From Prochlorothrix sp035285005 (GTDB lineage: Bacteria > Cyanobacteriota > Cyanobacteriia > Prochlorotrichales > Prochlorotrichaceae), in NCBI GenBank assembly GCA_035285005.1, contig JAYKIB010000053.1, forward strand, positions 1 to 9,611: DNA of 9,611 nt, written 5' to 3'. Below are positions 1 to 5,862 of the stretch, in pieces. Below the pieces are notes generated by a model. That model was not told the origin of the DNA. It was given only the letters and a program-made list of their open reading frames with translations, and ran no database searches. How positions within the stretch are numbered: the stretch's first letter is position 1; each line of letters opens with the position of its first letter. The position numbers and the translations under genes are program-made.

Positions 1-64
1 CCCTGATTCTGCCGTGGGCACTGCAGTGAAAATCTGCATTTTTCGAGGTGCCCGAATCTCAGGG
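1..64 (+). repeat. Partial copy of a dispersed intergenic repeat
   Basis: The first 19 bases (CCCTGATTCTGCCGTGGGC) match the reverse complement of 9450-9467 almost exactly. Similarity continues in patches (GGG-ACT, TGAAA, TCGAGGTGCCC) to about base 53. The sequence therefore looks like the inner and right part of the element seen complete, in the opposite orientation, at 9410-9516. The window edge cuts it, so the other half is probably outside. The match is seen directly; calling it one family is inference. Confidence 0.5.
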
Positions 65-94
65 AGTTGCTGCGCTGAAGACGAGGCAACTCCC
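62..94 (+). other. 9-bp perfect hairpin in leader of first operon
   Basis: GGGAGTTGC (62-70) is the exact reverse complement of GCAACTCCC (86-94), with a 15-base loop. There is no T-run after the stem, so it is not a standard intrinsic terminator. It could be the 3' end of an upstream transcript, or a leader structure if transcription of the first operon starts before it. Confidence 0.45.
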
Positions 95-97
95 ATC

Positions 98-129
98 TTG
101 TACGATACTGTTGCAAACCGTGCTGTAAT
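98..129 (+). promoter_or_regulatory. Weak candidate promoter for the first operon
   Basis: TGTAAT at 124-129, preceded by TGC, resembles an extended -10 box. The only -35-like match, TTGTAC at 98-103, is 20 bases away, which is too far for a good sigma-70 promoter. A start near 136 would give a leader of about 50 bases. Weak support. Confidence 0.22.
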
Positions 130-186
130 GTCTCAGAACTAGCTGCTTCTCCCCTGCAATCTCTATGGCACACTCATTTTTTTGCC

Positions 187-648
187 ATGCTTTATTTGGC
201 CCAATATCTGCACCCCAATTCCCAGTCACAGCCTTACCTTAAGCTTCTGGCCCAGCGGCAAACCTCCCAGATTTGGCGACTTCTCGACCCCCCGGAACCC
301 CTCCCCCTCGATGAACCCTTAGGCTTACCCACAAGCCAGCCCGAGCAAGATTTATTGGCCGAGGTAGAGCACGAGCTACGGTTAAGTTCCGGCGTACTTT
401 TGTTAGTGACGCTGGAGGGCAAAGAGGTCAAGCACTGGGAGAGTGCCACATCTTGGCTCCTTGACCTGGTGCAGGGATACCTTAGGGGGGGGGAAACCCC
501 GGAGTTCCTCAGTCAAGAACAGAATCGGCTAGAAGCATGGCGACAACAACTGACCTTGGAACAACAGGATCTGGGACGGCGGTTACTGGAAATGGAAGCT
601 CGCCTCGCCAAAATGCAAAACCTTGAATCGGACGCTTCGGACCCATGA
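187..648 (+). CDS. Conserved hypothetical protein with C-terminal coiled coil
   Basis: A 153-residue protein that I recognise only as a cyanobacterial-type hypothetical. It begins MLYLAQYLHP. The N-terminal two thirds look globular, with a hydrophobic strand near residue 70 (GVLLLVTLEG) followed by a helix (WLLDLVQGYL). Residues about 108-145 are rich in Gln, Glu, Arg and Leu and should form an alpha-helical coiled coil. No signal peptide or membrane segment is visible. No Shine-Dalgarno sequence precedes the ATG; a run of seven T (177-183) lies just upstream. An earlier ATG at 164 is out of frame and was not chosen. The stop overlaps the next start as ATGA (645-648), so the two genes are probably co-transcribed and translationally coupled. 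Function is unknown. Confidence 0.8.
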   Translation: MLYLAQYLHPNSQSQPYLKLLAQRQTSQIWRLLDPPEPLPLDEPLGLPTSQPEQDLLAEVEHELRLSSGVLLLVTLEGKEVKHWESATSWLLDLVQGYLRGGETPEFLSQEQNRLEAWRQQLTLEQQDLGRRLLEMEARLAKMQNLESDASDP

Positions 649-1556
649 CCTCTTCTTCTAGCACCCCCACTCTTTCTAGCTCCCCCACTCTGGCTGTAAT
701 CGGCTTGGGCACCATGGGCTTACCCATGGCCTTGAACCTGCTGGCCGCAGGCTACGCTGTCAGAGTCCACAACCGCACTCGCCAGCGAGAAGAAGCCGCC
801 CTCGATCGGGGAGCCACCCGCGCAGCGACCCCCCAAGCAGCGGCCCAAGGAGCTGACATTATCCTCACCTGTGTGAGCGATAGCCCCGATGTGGAGAGCG
901 TGATCCTAGGCAAAACCGGGATTATTCAGGGAGCTACAGCGGGTAGCGTGGTGATTGATCTCTCGACGATTAGCCCCCAGGTGACGCGCCAGATTGCGGC
1001 GCGGTTGCAGGAGCAGGGAATTGCCATGCTGGATGCACCGGTTTCGGGTGGATCCGAGGGGGCGCAGCAGGGCACCCTGTCGATTATGGTGGGCGGTGAT
1101 GCAGCGGTGTTAGAGCAGGTGCGCCCGGTACTGGAGGTGCTGGGCCAGACGATCACCCATGTGGGGCCGATCGGATCGGGACAGGTGACCAAGGCGATTA
1201 ATCAAATTATTGTGGCGGGCACCTATTGGGCCGTGGCGGAGGGGTTAGCGCTGGGGCAGAAGGCAGGGCTAGATATGGCTCAGGTGGTCCAGGCTGTGGG
1301 GGGCGGTGCAGCGGGATCCTGGGGATTAAGCCATCGATCGGGCAATATGTTAGCCAATGAGTATCCCCTGGGTTTCCGGCTACGGCTGCATCGCAAGGAT
1401 CTACGAATTGCGTTGGAAGCGGCCCAGGAGTTGGGGGTGAGCTTGCCGATGGCGGCTTATGTGGAGCAGATGGAGACGGGGCTGATTAATCAGGGCTTTG
1501 GGGATGAGGATGTGTCGGCCTTGGCCCGATCGATCCGCCAGCAATCCGGGTTATAA
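645..1556 (+). CDS. NAD(P)-dependent beta-hydroxyacid dehydrogenase (3-hydroxyisobutyrate / glyoxylate-succinic semialdehyde reductase family)
   Basis: A 303-residue soluble oxidoreductase. After about 14 low-complexity Ser/Thr/Pro residues comes the Rossmann nucleotide-binding motif GLGTMG (20-25). NRT at 43-45, after the second strand, is typical of members preferring NADPH. DAPVSGG at 130-136 is the substrate-binding signature, and GSGQVTKAINQ (177-187) holds the likely catalytic Lys183. KDL at 251-253 is also conserved in the family. The length fits the usual 290-300 residues. Family members reduce small semialdehydes or glyoxylate, or oxidise 3-hydroxy acids; the exact substrate cannot be read from sequence. 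The Asn-Gln pair after the lysine resembles tartronate-semialdehyde and glyoxylate reductases more than classical 3-hydroxyisobutyrate dehydrogenase. It is coupled to the preceding gene by a 4-base overlap. Confidence 0.93.
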   Translation: MTSSSSTPTLSSSPTLAVIGLGTMGLPMALNLLAAGYAVRVHNRTRQREEAALDRGATRAATPQAAAQGADIILTCVSDSPDVESVILGKTGIIQGATAGSVVIDLSTISPQVTRQIAARLQEQGIAMLDAPVSGGSEGAQQGTLSIMVGGDAAVLEQVRPVLEVLGQTITHVGPIGSGQVTKAINQIIVAGTYWAVAEGLALGQKAGLDMAQVVQAVGGGAAGSWGLSHRSGNMLANEYPLGFRLRLHRKDLRIALEAAQELGVSLPMAAYVEQMETGLINQGFGDEDVSALARSIRQQSGL

Positions 1557-1568
1557 CGGCTAAGGTTC

Positions 1569-1634
1569 CGGATCGATAACCCTCACCCCCCCAGCCTCGC
1601 TCTCCCAAGATGGGCGAGGGGGAGTAACGATCCG
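1569..1634. repeat. Nested inverted repeat in convergent spacer (possible terminator)
   Basis: CGGATCG (1569-1575) pairs with CGATCCG (1628-1634). Inside lies CCTCGC-TCT-CCCA / TGGG-CGAGG (1595-1619) around a short AGA loop. The AACCCTCACCCCC-type sequence followed by a GGGCGAGGGGGAG arm resembles intergenic palindromes common in cyanobacterial genomes. It sits 13 bases after the dehydrogenase stop, so it may end that transcript although it lacks a U-tract. The pairing is seen; the terminator role is inferred. Confidence 0.5.
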
Positions 1635-1660
1635 CCCCCATTGTATGAGATAGGAGCTAG

Positions 1661-1689
1661 GGCCCTGATTCTGAGGAAATTTCAGGGCC
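1661..1689. terminator. Hairpin between convergent genes
   Basis: GGCCCTGA (1661-1668) and TCAGGGCC (1682-1689) form an 8-bp perfect stem with a 13-base loop. It lies 16 bases beyond the stop of the NifU-like gene. It contains the CCCTGATTCTG 11-mer that also occurs at 1-11, 2032-2042 and, inverted, at 9457-9467. There is no strong U-tract, so termination is tentative. Confidence 0.4.
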
Positions 1690-1704
1690 ACATGATGACA
1701 GCCC

Positions 1705-1947
1705 CTAGAGAACTTGCTCAACCTCAGAAATTTCGGGGATCATATCCCGTAGCTTCCGCTCAATCCCCATTTTCAAGGTCATCGTGGAGCTAGGGCAGGA
1801 TCCGCAGGCTCCCTGGAGGCGTAGGCGCACGATCGGGCCATCCAGTTCCACCAGTTCCACATTGCCGCCATCGGCGATCAGATAGGGACGGAGTTGATCC
1901 AAAACAGTTTCGACGTTTTCAGGCGTTAGGGTCAGACTTTCAGACAT
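1705..1947 (-). CDS. nfu: NifU-like C-terminal domain Fe-S scaffold protein
   Basis: An 80-residue protein that consists almost entirely of a NifU C-terminal (Nfu) domain. DGGNVELVEL (26-35) opens the conserved core, and GACGSCPSST (46-55) carries the CxxC pair Cys48 and Cys51, which hold a bridging 4Fe-4S cluster in a homodimer. It ends MIPEISEVEQVL, typical of the family. Stand-alone cyanobacterial Nfu proteins are small scaffolds that deliver 4Fe-4S clusters, notably for photosystem I assembly; that role is family knowledge, not shown here. The ATG lacks a clear Shine-Dalgarno sequence. It appears monocistronic: its upstream spacer is repeat-rich and its downstream spacer is convergent with the dehydrogenase gene. 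Confidence 0.95.
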   Translation of the reverse strand: MSESLTLTPENVETVLDQLRPYLIADGGNVELVELDGPIVRLRLQGACGSCPSSTMTLKMGIERKLRDMIPEISEVEQVL

Positions 1948-1993
1948 GATGGCTAGCTAGGTTAAAGATTTACACATGCGGGGACCGCAATGA

Positions 1994-2095
1994 ATTGGGG
2001 TGGGTTTCGACTCTGCTCAGCCCAGCCCAACCCCTGATTCTGACGGGGGCGATCTCCCAAAAACTTGGATGACCAAAACTTGGATGAGTCGGGGG
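1994..2095. repeat. Second copy of the dispersed repeat, with local duplication
   Basis: The spacer upstream of nfu contains CCCTGATTCTG (2032-2042) followed by CG-GGGG, as at the left end of the window. It also contains TTGGATGAGTCG (2080-2091), an exact reverse complement of 9394-9405. Between them, CCAAAA(A)CTTGGATGA occurs twice in tandem (2057-2072 and 2073-2087). The preceding TTGGGGTGGGTTTCGACT...CAGCCCAGCCCAA (about 1995-2030) is a degenerate palindrome of a type common between cyanobacterial genes. The shared 11- and 12-mers argue against chance; exact element borders are not clear. Confidence 0.5.
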
Positions 2096-2216
2096 GCTGC
2101 AGGGAGCGGCAACACCACCCATCTTCCTGCACCGAGGCTCCCTCCGGTTTTGACTTGTCTTCTATCTTAAAGGGAATCCTGAGCCGATTACGCCCCTGCG
2201 ATCTGCCCCACTGCCC

Positions 2217-2483
2217 TCAGGGGGCGGGCGGCGGACCGGTGGGATTCGGCTCCACCTCTGGATCCGGGGACTGGAGCAAGCGCGGGTAAAGCAGCAGGAA
2301 AAAGCCCATCCAGGCCAAAAGTGGTAGCGCAACGATCGTAGTCAGCCAGTAACGGTGGAAAATCAGCCAACTTAGGGCGATCGTCCCAAATCCCGTCGCT
2401 AAAATCGACCAGGGCTGGCACCACCAGGGCTTGTAGTCCCAGATATTGAGGGCAGAATCAGAGCTAGACTCCGGCGGCTTCAT
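2217..2483 (-). CDS. Small two-helix membrane protein (probably DUF6737 family)
   Basis: An 88-residue protein with a conserved-looking NIWDYKPWWCQPWSI motif at residues 13-27. Two hydrophobic segments follow at about 27-42 and 48-67, separated by a short loop (FHRYW). The tail is Pro-rich. The NWxYKPWWCQPW signature matches a small uncharacterised membrane family that I recall from cyanobacteria and plastids as DUF6737; that name is from memory. It is the last gene of the unit running from 3941 and overlaps the 3' end of hslO by 20 bases, so it is very likely co-transcribed and translationally coupled. The function is unknown; a thylakoid or plasma membrane location is expected. Confidence 0.8.
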   Translation of the reverse strand: MKPPESSSDSALNIWDYKPWWCQPWSILATGFGTIALSWLIFHRYWLTTIVALPLLAWMGFFLLLYPRLLQSPDPEVEPNPTGPPPAP

Positions 2484-3366
2484 GGCGTAATTCCTGGATT
2501 AAATCTTCCAAATGATTAGCATTGGCTTGGTACACTTCACCACAAAAATCACAGGTGGCCTCGGCCCCGTCGTCCTCCTGAATCATATCCTGCAGTTCAT
2601 CTTGACCCAACATTTTGAGGGCACCCAGCACACGATCGAAGGAGCATGGGCAGAAAAAGCGGAGATCTTGAGTCTCAGGCAGGAGACTTAGGCCCAAATC
2701 CCCTAGTAAATCCTCGAGAATTTCCGGCAAGGACTTCCCCGATCGCAGCAGGGGCGTAAAGCCCGTCAAGTGCTGACAGCGAGATTCCAGCAACTCCACC
2801 AAGCCCAAATCCCGTGCCGCCTTGGGCAATACTTGGATCAGCAGTCCCCCGGCTGCCTGCACCCCGTCATGGTCCGCAAAGACCCCCAGGGCCATGGCCG
2901 AGGGCGTTTGTTCCGAGTGGGCCAGAAAGTAGGTGATATCATCGCCCACTTCCCCCGTCACCAGTTCCACCGTACTGTTGAAGGGCTGACCATAGCCCAC
3001 ATCCCGCATCACGAAGAGATAGCCAGATCCCAGGGCCGTCCCCACATCCCAGTGCCCGTCCTCGTTGGGGGGCAAATCCACCAGCGGATTATGGACATAC
3101 CCCCGCACGGTGCCGTTCCGGCCCGCATCCACCATCAGCCCCCGCAGGGGGCCACTGCCCCGAATCCGCAGACTGACCCGCGCCTGGGGCTGCTTCATAC
3201 TGGAGGCCAACATCAGGCCAGCGGCCATGGTGCGACCGAGGGCATCGGTGGCCAGGGGTGAGAGATTATGGCGTTGGCGGGCGGTGTTGGTGAGGTCCGT
3301 GGTGATGACTCCCACGGCCCGAATGCCGTTGTCGGCAGCGGTTGCGCGAATCAGTTGATCTGCCAT
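2464..3366 (-). CDS. hslO: 33 kDa redox-regulated chaperone Hsp33
   Basis: A 300-residue cytosolic holdase chaperone that binds unfolding proteins under oxidative stress. The N-terminal substrate-binding and dimer domain runs from MADQLIRATA to about residue 230. The C-terminal redox switch holds CPC (Cys239, Cys241) and CDFC (Cys272, Cys275), the CxC-x(27-32)-CxxC zinc site of the family with all four cysteines present. An in-frame start 30 bases upstream (3396) would add MASGDPPLKP. I prefer 3366 because homologues begin MADQ(L/I)IRA and because it lies 5 bases after the preceding stop, whereas the longer form overlaps that gene. Neither start has a good Shine-Dalgarno sequence. The middle position in an operon with a thioredoxin-fold protein supports a redox-stress role. 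Confidence 0.95.
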   Translation of the reverse strand: MADQLIRATAADNGIRAVGVITTDLTNTARQRHNLSPLATDALGRTMAAGLMLASSMKQPQARVSLRIRGSGPLRGLMVDAGRNGTVRGYVHNPLVDLPPNEDGHWDVGTALGSGYLFVMRDVGYGQPFNSTVELVTGEVGDDITYFLAHSEQTPSAMALGVFADHDGVQAAGGLLIQVLPKAARDLGLVELLESRCQHLTGFTPLLRSGKSLPEILEDLLGDLGLSLLPETQDLRFFCPCSFDRVLGALKMLGQDELQDMIQEDDGAEATCDFCGEVYQANANHLEDLIQELRHEAAGV

Positions 3367-3371
3367 GGGTT

Positions 3372-3941
3372 TTAGTGGTGGGTCTCCGGATGCCATTTAA
3401 TATTGCAGCCAATGCTGGGTTTTTGCTCAGGATTGACGGGACGATCGGCCAAAACCGCCTCGATCGCGGCCCGCAAGTCTTTCCCCGTCACGGGGATATC
3501 ATTCCCCGGTCGGCTATCATCCAGTTGTCCCCGATACACCAAGCACTGATCAGCGTCAAAAAGGAAGAAATCCGGTGTGCAGACGGCATTGTACGCCTTG
3601 GCAACCGCCTGGGTTGCATCAAAGCAATAGGGAAATTGGAACCCCAGGCGCTGGGCCTGTTGCTGCAAGAACTCGGGACTATCCTGGGGATGGGTCAGGG
3701 TGCTATTGGCGCTAATGGCAATCATGCCGAGTCCTTGGGGGCGGTAGTCTCGGTCAAGACGGGCAATTTCTGGCTCAATGTGCTTCACGAAGGGGCAATG
3801 CTGACAAATAAACATGACCAGAAGCCCTTTACGATCACGAAAGTGGACCGGGCTGAGGGTCTCGCCGGTGGTCACATCGGGCAACTGAAAATCTGGGGCT
3901 CGGGTGCCCAGGGGTATCATCACGGACTCTGTTCGGGCCAT
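3372..3941 (-). CDS. Thioredoxin-fold peroxiredoxin-like protein (AhpC/TSA-like)
   Basis: A 189-residue soluble protein with one thioredoxin fold. GTRAPDFQLPDV at 12-23 is the usual AhpC/TSA opening. ICQHCPFVKH (45-54) holds the CxxC pair Cys46/Cys49, and CTPDFFLFD (121-129) carries the cis-proline. The C-terminal SIGCNIKW (176-183) holds another cysteine and is typical of the PRX-like subgroup. It may act as a peroxidase or a thiol oxidoreductase; the CxxCPF arrangement differs from classical 2-Cys peroxiredoxins, so the reaction is uncertain. It is the first gene of a three-gene unit with hslO (5-base gap) and the small membrane protein. It diverges from the pentapeptide gene across 60 bases that must hold both promoters; I could not place either. 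Confidence 0.88.
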   Translation of the reverse strand: MARTESVMIPLGTRAPDFQLPDVTTGETLSPVHFRDRKGLLVMFICQHCPFVKHIEPEIARLDRDYRPQGLGMIAISANSTLTHPQDSPEFLQQQAQRLGFQFPYCFDATQAVAKAYNAVCTPDFFLFDADQCLVYRGQLDDSRPGNDIPVTGKDLRAAIEAVLADRPVNPEQKPSIGCNIKWHPETHH

Positions 3942-4001
3942 GGTTCAGCACGGTAACGCTCCAGAATTAACCGTATCGCAAAACGTATCAACACGCTTTC
4001 T

Positions 4002-5015
4002 ATGACTGGGCCAAGGGATTCCTCACAATCGCATCACCCACACTCACATCACCCACAATCGCATCACCCCTCGGCTCCAGAGCCACACCAAGCGCCCCAA
4101 GCACCGCAGCCCATGCCCCCCACCGCTTACAGTTTCGTCGGTCAAAACCTACGGGGTCGATCGTTCCGGGGCCACAACCTGACAGGGGCTGACTTTCGCC
4201 ACTGCGACCTGCGGGGCTGTGACTTCCGGGGTTGTAATCTGCGGGCCGTGATTTTTGACTATGCACGGCTAGGCATTCGGCGCGATCGACTGCTGGGGGG
4301 CTGGGCGATCGGCCTGCTCCTGGCTACCCTTCAGTTCCAAGCCGTCAGCTTGCTGGGCTTTGGTAGTCTCGGGGCACTGCCCGGTCAAGTTGTCTACCGC
4401 TATGGGATTAGCCTGAAACTAGTGCTGGGGCTCCTCGCGCTACTGCCCTGGGGATTGGCCGGGATTCGTCGGGAAGGCTGGGGACGATCGATTGCGGCAA
4501 CCTTAAGCGGCATGCTGTGGGGCTTTTGCTATGGCGGCTTGGCAACGGGAGGACGGGATCCCCGATTGGCTGGCATCGCCCTCCTATTAGGGGGGGCGAT
4601 CGGCCTGGGGTTGGGGCGCTTCAGCGATCGGGCCATGGCCCGAGGCTGGCTGTGGCTGATCACAGCGGTGGGCACCTATGGGTTAGGGTTTCTGATCAAT
4701 ACCCAAGTCTGGGATGCCTGGGCGGGGCGACTGTGGCTCGCGTTTGGGTTAGGGATGCTGGGGACGATCGGTCTGGTGGGCTTAAATCTGATGTATCTAT
4801 ACTGGGCAAGCCAAGACTTGAGGCAAGGGGCCATGACGCGGTTTGATCAGGCCGGGGTAGAGGCGAGTTCCTGGCAGGGAATCGATCGATCGCAACTGCG
4901 CCGCTGTGGGATTCTCATCGATCCCAATACGGCACTCGCTGACGGATGGAAGCGGCAGTCTAACACGGGGGCAGGGGCGGATATCCTCCCCGATCGACCC
5001 ACAGAAAACCGGTGA
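4002..5015 (+). CDS. Pentapeptide-repeat membrane protein with His-rich N terminus
   Basis: A 337-residue protein. Residues 10-24 are a His-rich stretch of three SHHPx repeats, and 25-40 is Pro/Gln-rich. Residues 43-92 form ten pentapeptide repeats with Phe or Leu at the centre every five residues (F45, L50, F55 through F85, L90), enough for about 2.5 turns of a right-handed beta-helix. About six hydrophobic helices follow between residues 97 and 270. The C terminus (about 280-310) again resembles degenerate pentapeptides (RFDQAGVEASSWQGIDRSQL) and then becomes low complexity. The soluble ends probably face one side of the membrane. Pentapeptide proteins are common in cyanobacteria and mostly of unknown role. 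A start at Met38 (4113) would remove the His-rich part; no Shine-Dalgarno sequence decides between the two. Confidence 0.8.
   Translation: MTGPRDSSQSHHPHSHHPQSHHPSAPEPHQAPQAPQPMPPTAYSFVGQNLRGRSFRGHNLTGADFRHCDLRGCDFRGCNLRAVIFDYARLGIRRDRLLGGWAIGLLLATLQFQAVSLLGFGSLGALPGQVVYRYGISLKLVLGLLALLPWGLAGIRREGWGRSIAATLSGMLWGFCYGGLATGGRDPRLAGIALLLGGAIGLGLGRFSDRAMARGWLWLITAVGTYGLGFLINTQVWDAWAGRLWLAFGLGMLGTIGLVGLNLMYLYWASQDLRQGAMTRFDQAGVEASSWQGIDRSQLRRCGILIDPNTALADGWKRQSNTGAGADILPDRPTENR
4029..4069 (+). repeat. Three tandem 15-bp units encoding SHHPx
   Basis: CATCACCC recurs at 4032, 4047 and 4062, a strict 15-base period. CACAATCGCATCACCC is repeated exactly at 4024-4039 and 4054-4069. Read in the annotated frame this gives SHHPH-SHHPQ-SHHPS. 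If the true start is at 4113, these would instead be direct repeats in the divergent promoter region. Confidence 0.7.
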
Positions 5016-5114
5016 GCAGCGGAAGGTTTTGGGCTATGTTGAGGAGGGTTCGCTACCGGGAGAGCCGGTCCCAGGAGACCCAGGTACCGCACAATACCTT
5101 CCGCAGACCTCACC
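5011..5114. other. Long inverted repeat, candidate structured RNA element
   Basis: GGTGAG (5011-5016) plus GCGGAAGGT (5019-5027) pair with ACCTTCCGC (5096-5104) plus CTCACC (5109-5114). Together they form 15 base pairs interrupted by one small internal loop. The 68 bases between can form ACCGG-loop-CCGGT (5055-5069) and GGTC-loop-GACC hairpins, mutually exclusive in part. The left arm overlaps the TGA stop of the pentapeptide gene, and the right arm ends 39 bases before the phasin-like start. I do not recognise a known riboswitch, 6S, SRP or Yfr motif. It could be a leader, an attenuator, an intercistronic processing element or a small RNA on either strand. Confidence 0.4.
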
Positions 5115-5153
5115 CCCACCACCAATCGCACCTATTGGGGACATACCACCCGC

Positions 5154-5477
5154 ATGGATAACAACAACGTACTCAAACAGCTTTTACTGATCGGCGTTGG
5201 CACCACCACGTTGGTTGCCGACAAGCTCCGGGAAGTCAGCGACGAATGGGTCCAAACAGGCCGCCTCGATCCCAACCAGGCCAAGGATCTGGTCGATGAT
5301 TTTTTACAACAGTTCAAAACTGAGCAAGATACCTGGGAAGCTCAACTGCAACAGCAAATGCGAAATATGTTGCAGGATATCGGTGTTGCCCGACAGTCCG
5401 AGGTGGATGAACTACGGGGTCGGATCGATCGCCTGGAGCGCCAAATTCGCGACCTGGAAAACCGCCTCTGGCGTTAG
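5154..5477 (+). CDS. Phasin-like coiled-coil protein
   Basis: A 107-residue cytosolic protein. A hydrophobic N-terminal helix (LLLIGVGTTTLVADKL, 9-24) is followed by an amphipathic middle (QAKDLVDDFLQQFK) and a C-terminal coiled coil (VDELRGRIDRLERQIRDLENRL, about 84-105). This layout and the ending DLENxLWR match cyanobacterial proteins annotated as phasin-like or polyhydroxyalkanoate-granule-associated. Many of their hosts make no such granules, so a surface-coating or scaffold role is only inference. No clear Shine-Dalgarno sequence is present; CCAAT/ATTGG (5122-5126 and 5134-5138) can form a small hairpin just before the start. The gene is on the same strand as the pentapeptide gene but 138 bases away, so it may have its own promoter. 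Confidence 0.8.
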   Translation: MDNNNVLKQLLLIGVGTTTLVADKLREVSDEWVQTGRLDPNQAKDLVDDFLQQFKTEQDTWEAQLQQQMRNMLQDIGVARQSEVDELRGRIDRLERQIRDLENRLWR

Positions 5478-5737
5478 GGCAAGGCGTTAGGGCGATCGAT
5501 TTCACGATGGAACGGGCCTCTGGCCCGCTCCACCACTGACCGATCGCTGGATCGTCAGTCCCGGCTCGGCTCTCCAGTGGCAAACGTGAAGCACACCCCA
5601 ACAGACACCACCAGTTGCACAAACCATCAAGGCCATTCGTTGCATAAGGTCCAGGGACACAAGGGTGTATCCCCCCGTTGTGGAAGCCCTCACCGCAACG
5701 TTGCCACGATGGGCCACAGCACCGGACCAATGCAATC
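5478..5737 (+). other. Non-coding stretch with several hairpins: long 3' UTR or small RNA
   Basis: No convincing gene lies in the 385 bases between 5477 and 5863; the open frames there have no recognisable protein features. Hairpins visible before the terminator are TGGA-A-CGGGCC/GGCCCG-C-TCCA (5508-5532, TCT loop), ACTGA-CGATC/GATCG-TCAGT with one bulged C (5535-5559), and GGGA...TCCC (5654-5672). GCGTTAGGGC is repeated at 5471-5480 and 5484-5493. The terminator is about 260 bases after the phasin-like stop, so this is either an unusually long 3' UTR or holds a separate small RNA. No clear promoter was found. Bases 5774-5862, the 3' UTR of rlmB, hold only a direct repeat of TCG(C/T)TCCCATCAAA at 5817-5845. 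Confidence 0.35.
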
Positions 5738-5772
5738 TAAAAAGTGCCCCCGCTATGCGGGGGCACTTTTTA
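5738..5772. terminator. Strong bidirectional intrinsic terminator
   Basis: TAAAAAGTGCCCCCGC (5738-5753) pairs perfectly with GCGGGGGCACTTTTTA (5757-5772) around a three-base TAT loop. The G+C-rich core is flanked by an A-run on one side and a T-run on the other, so it can act in both directions. It should end the plus-strand transcript from the phasin-like side and the minus-strand operon ending with rlmB, whose stop is 90 bases away. Confidence 0.92.
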
Positions 5773-5862
5773 ACGTACCGAAACCGATCGGCCCAGAAGC
5801 TCCCGCCTCCTCCCGATCGCTCCCATCAAATCGTTCCCATCAAAATGTCAGCAACGGCACTC

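Noticed and set aside
164..190. Upstream ATG at 164 joined to the first gene by slippage on the seven-T run
   Set aside because: It is out of frame by one base and the ATG at 187 gives a complete protein. Slippage would need extra evidence.
2770..3261. 163-residue plus-strand frame rich in His and Gln
   Set aside because: It is a shadow of hslO, which has the complete cysteine switch and expected length.
3342..3956. 204-residue plus-strand frame
   Set aside because: It lies opposite the peroxiredoxin-like gene, whose CxxC, cis-Pro and C-terminal motifs are clear.
5011..5114. SRP RNA, 6S RNA or Yfr-type RNA
   Set aside because: The conserved SRP loop sequence, the 6S open-complex layout and the Yfr1 core were looked for and not found, so no family name is given.
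4906..5190. Pro-rich frame crossing from the pentapeptide gene into the phasin-like gene, as a possible frameshifted C terminus
   Set aside because: No slippery site is seen, the annotated frame ends normally, and the region is better explained by the paired arms at 5011-5114.
5314..5735. Minus-strand frames across the 3' spacer, one with a hydrophobic stretch
   Set aside because: They begin just beyond the bidirectional terminator, have odd composition and no recognisable domain, and one overlaps the phasin-like gene.
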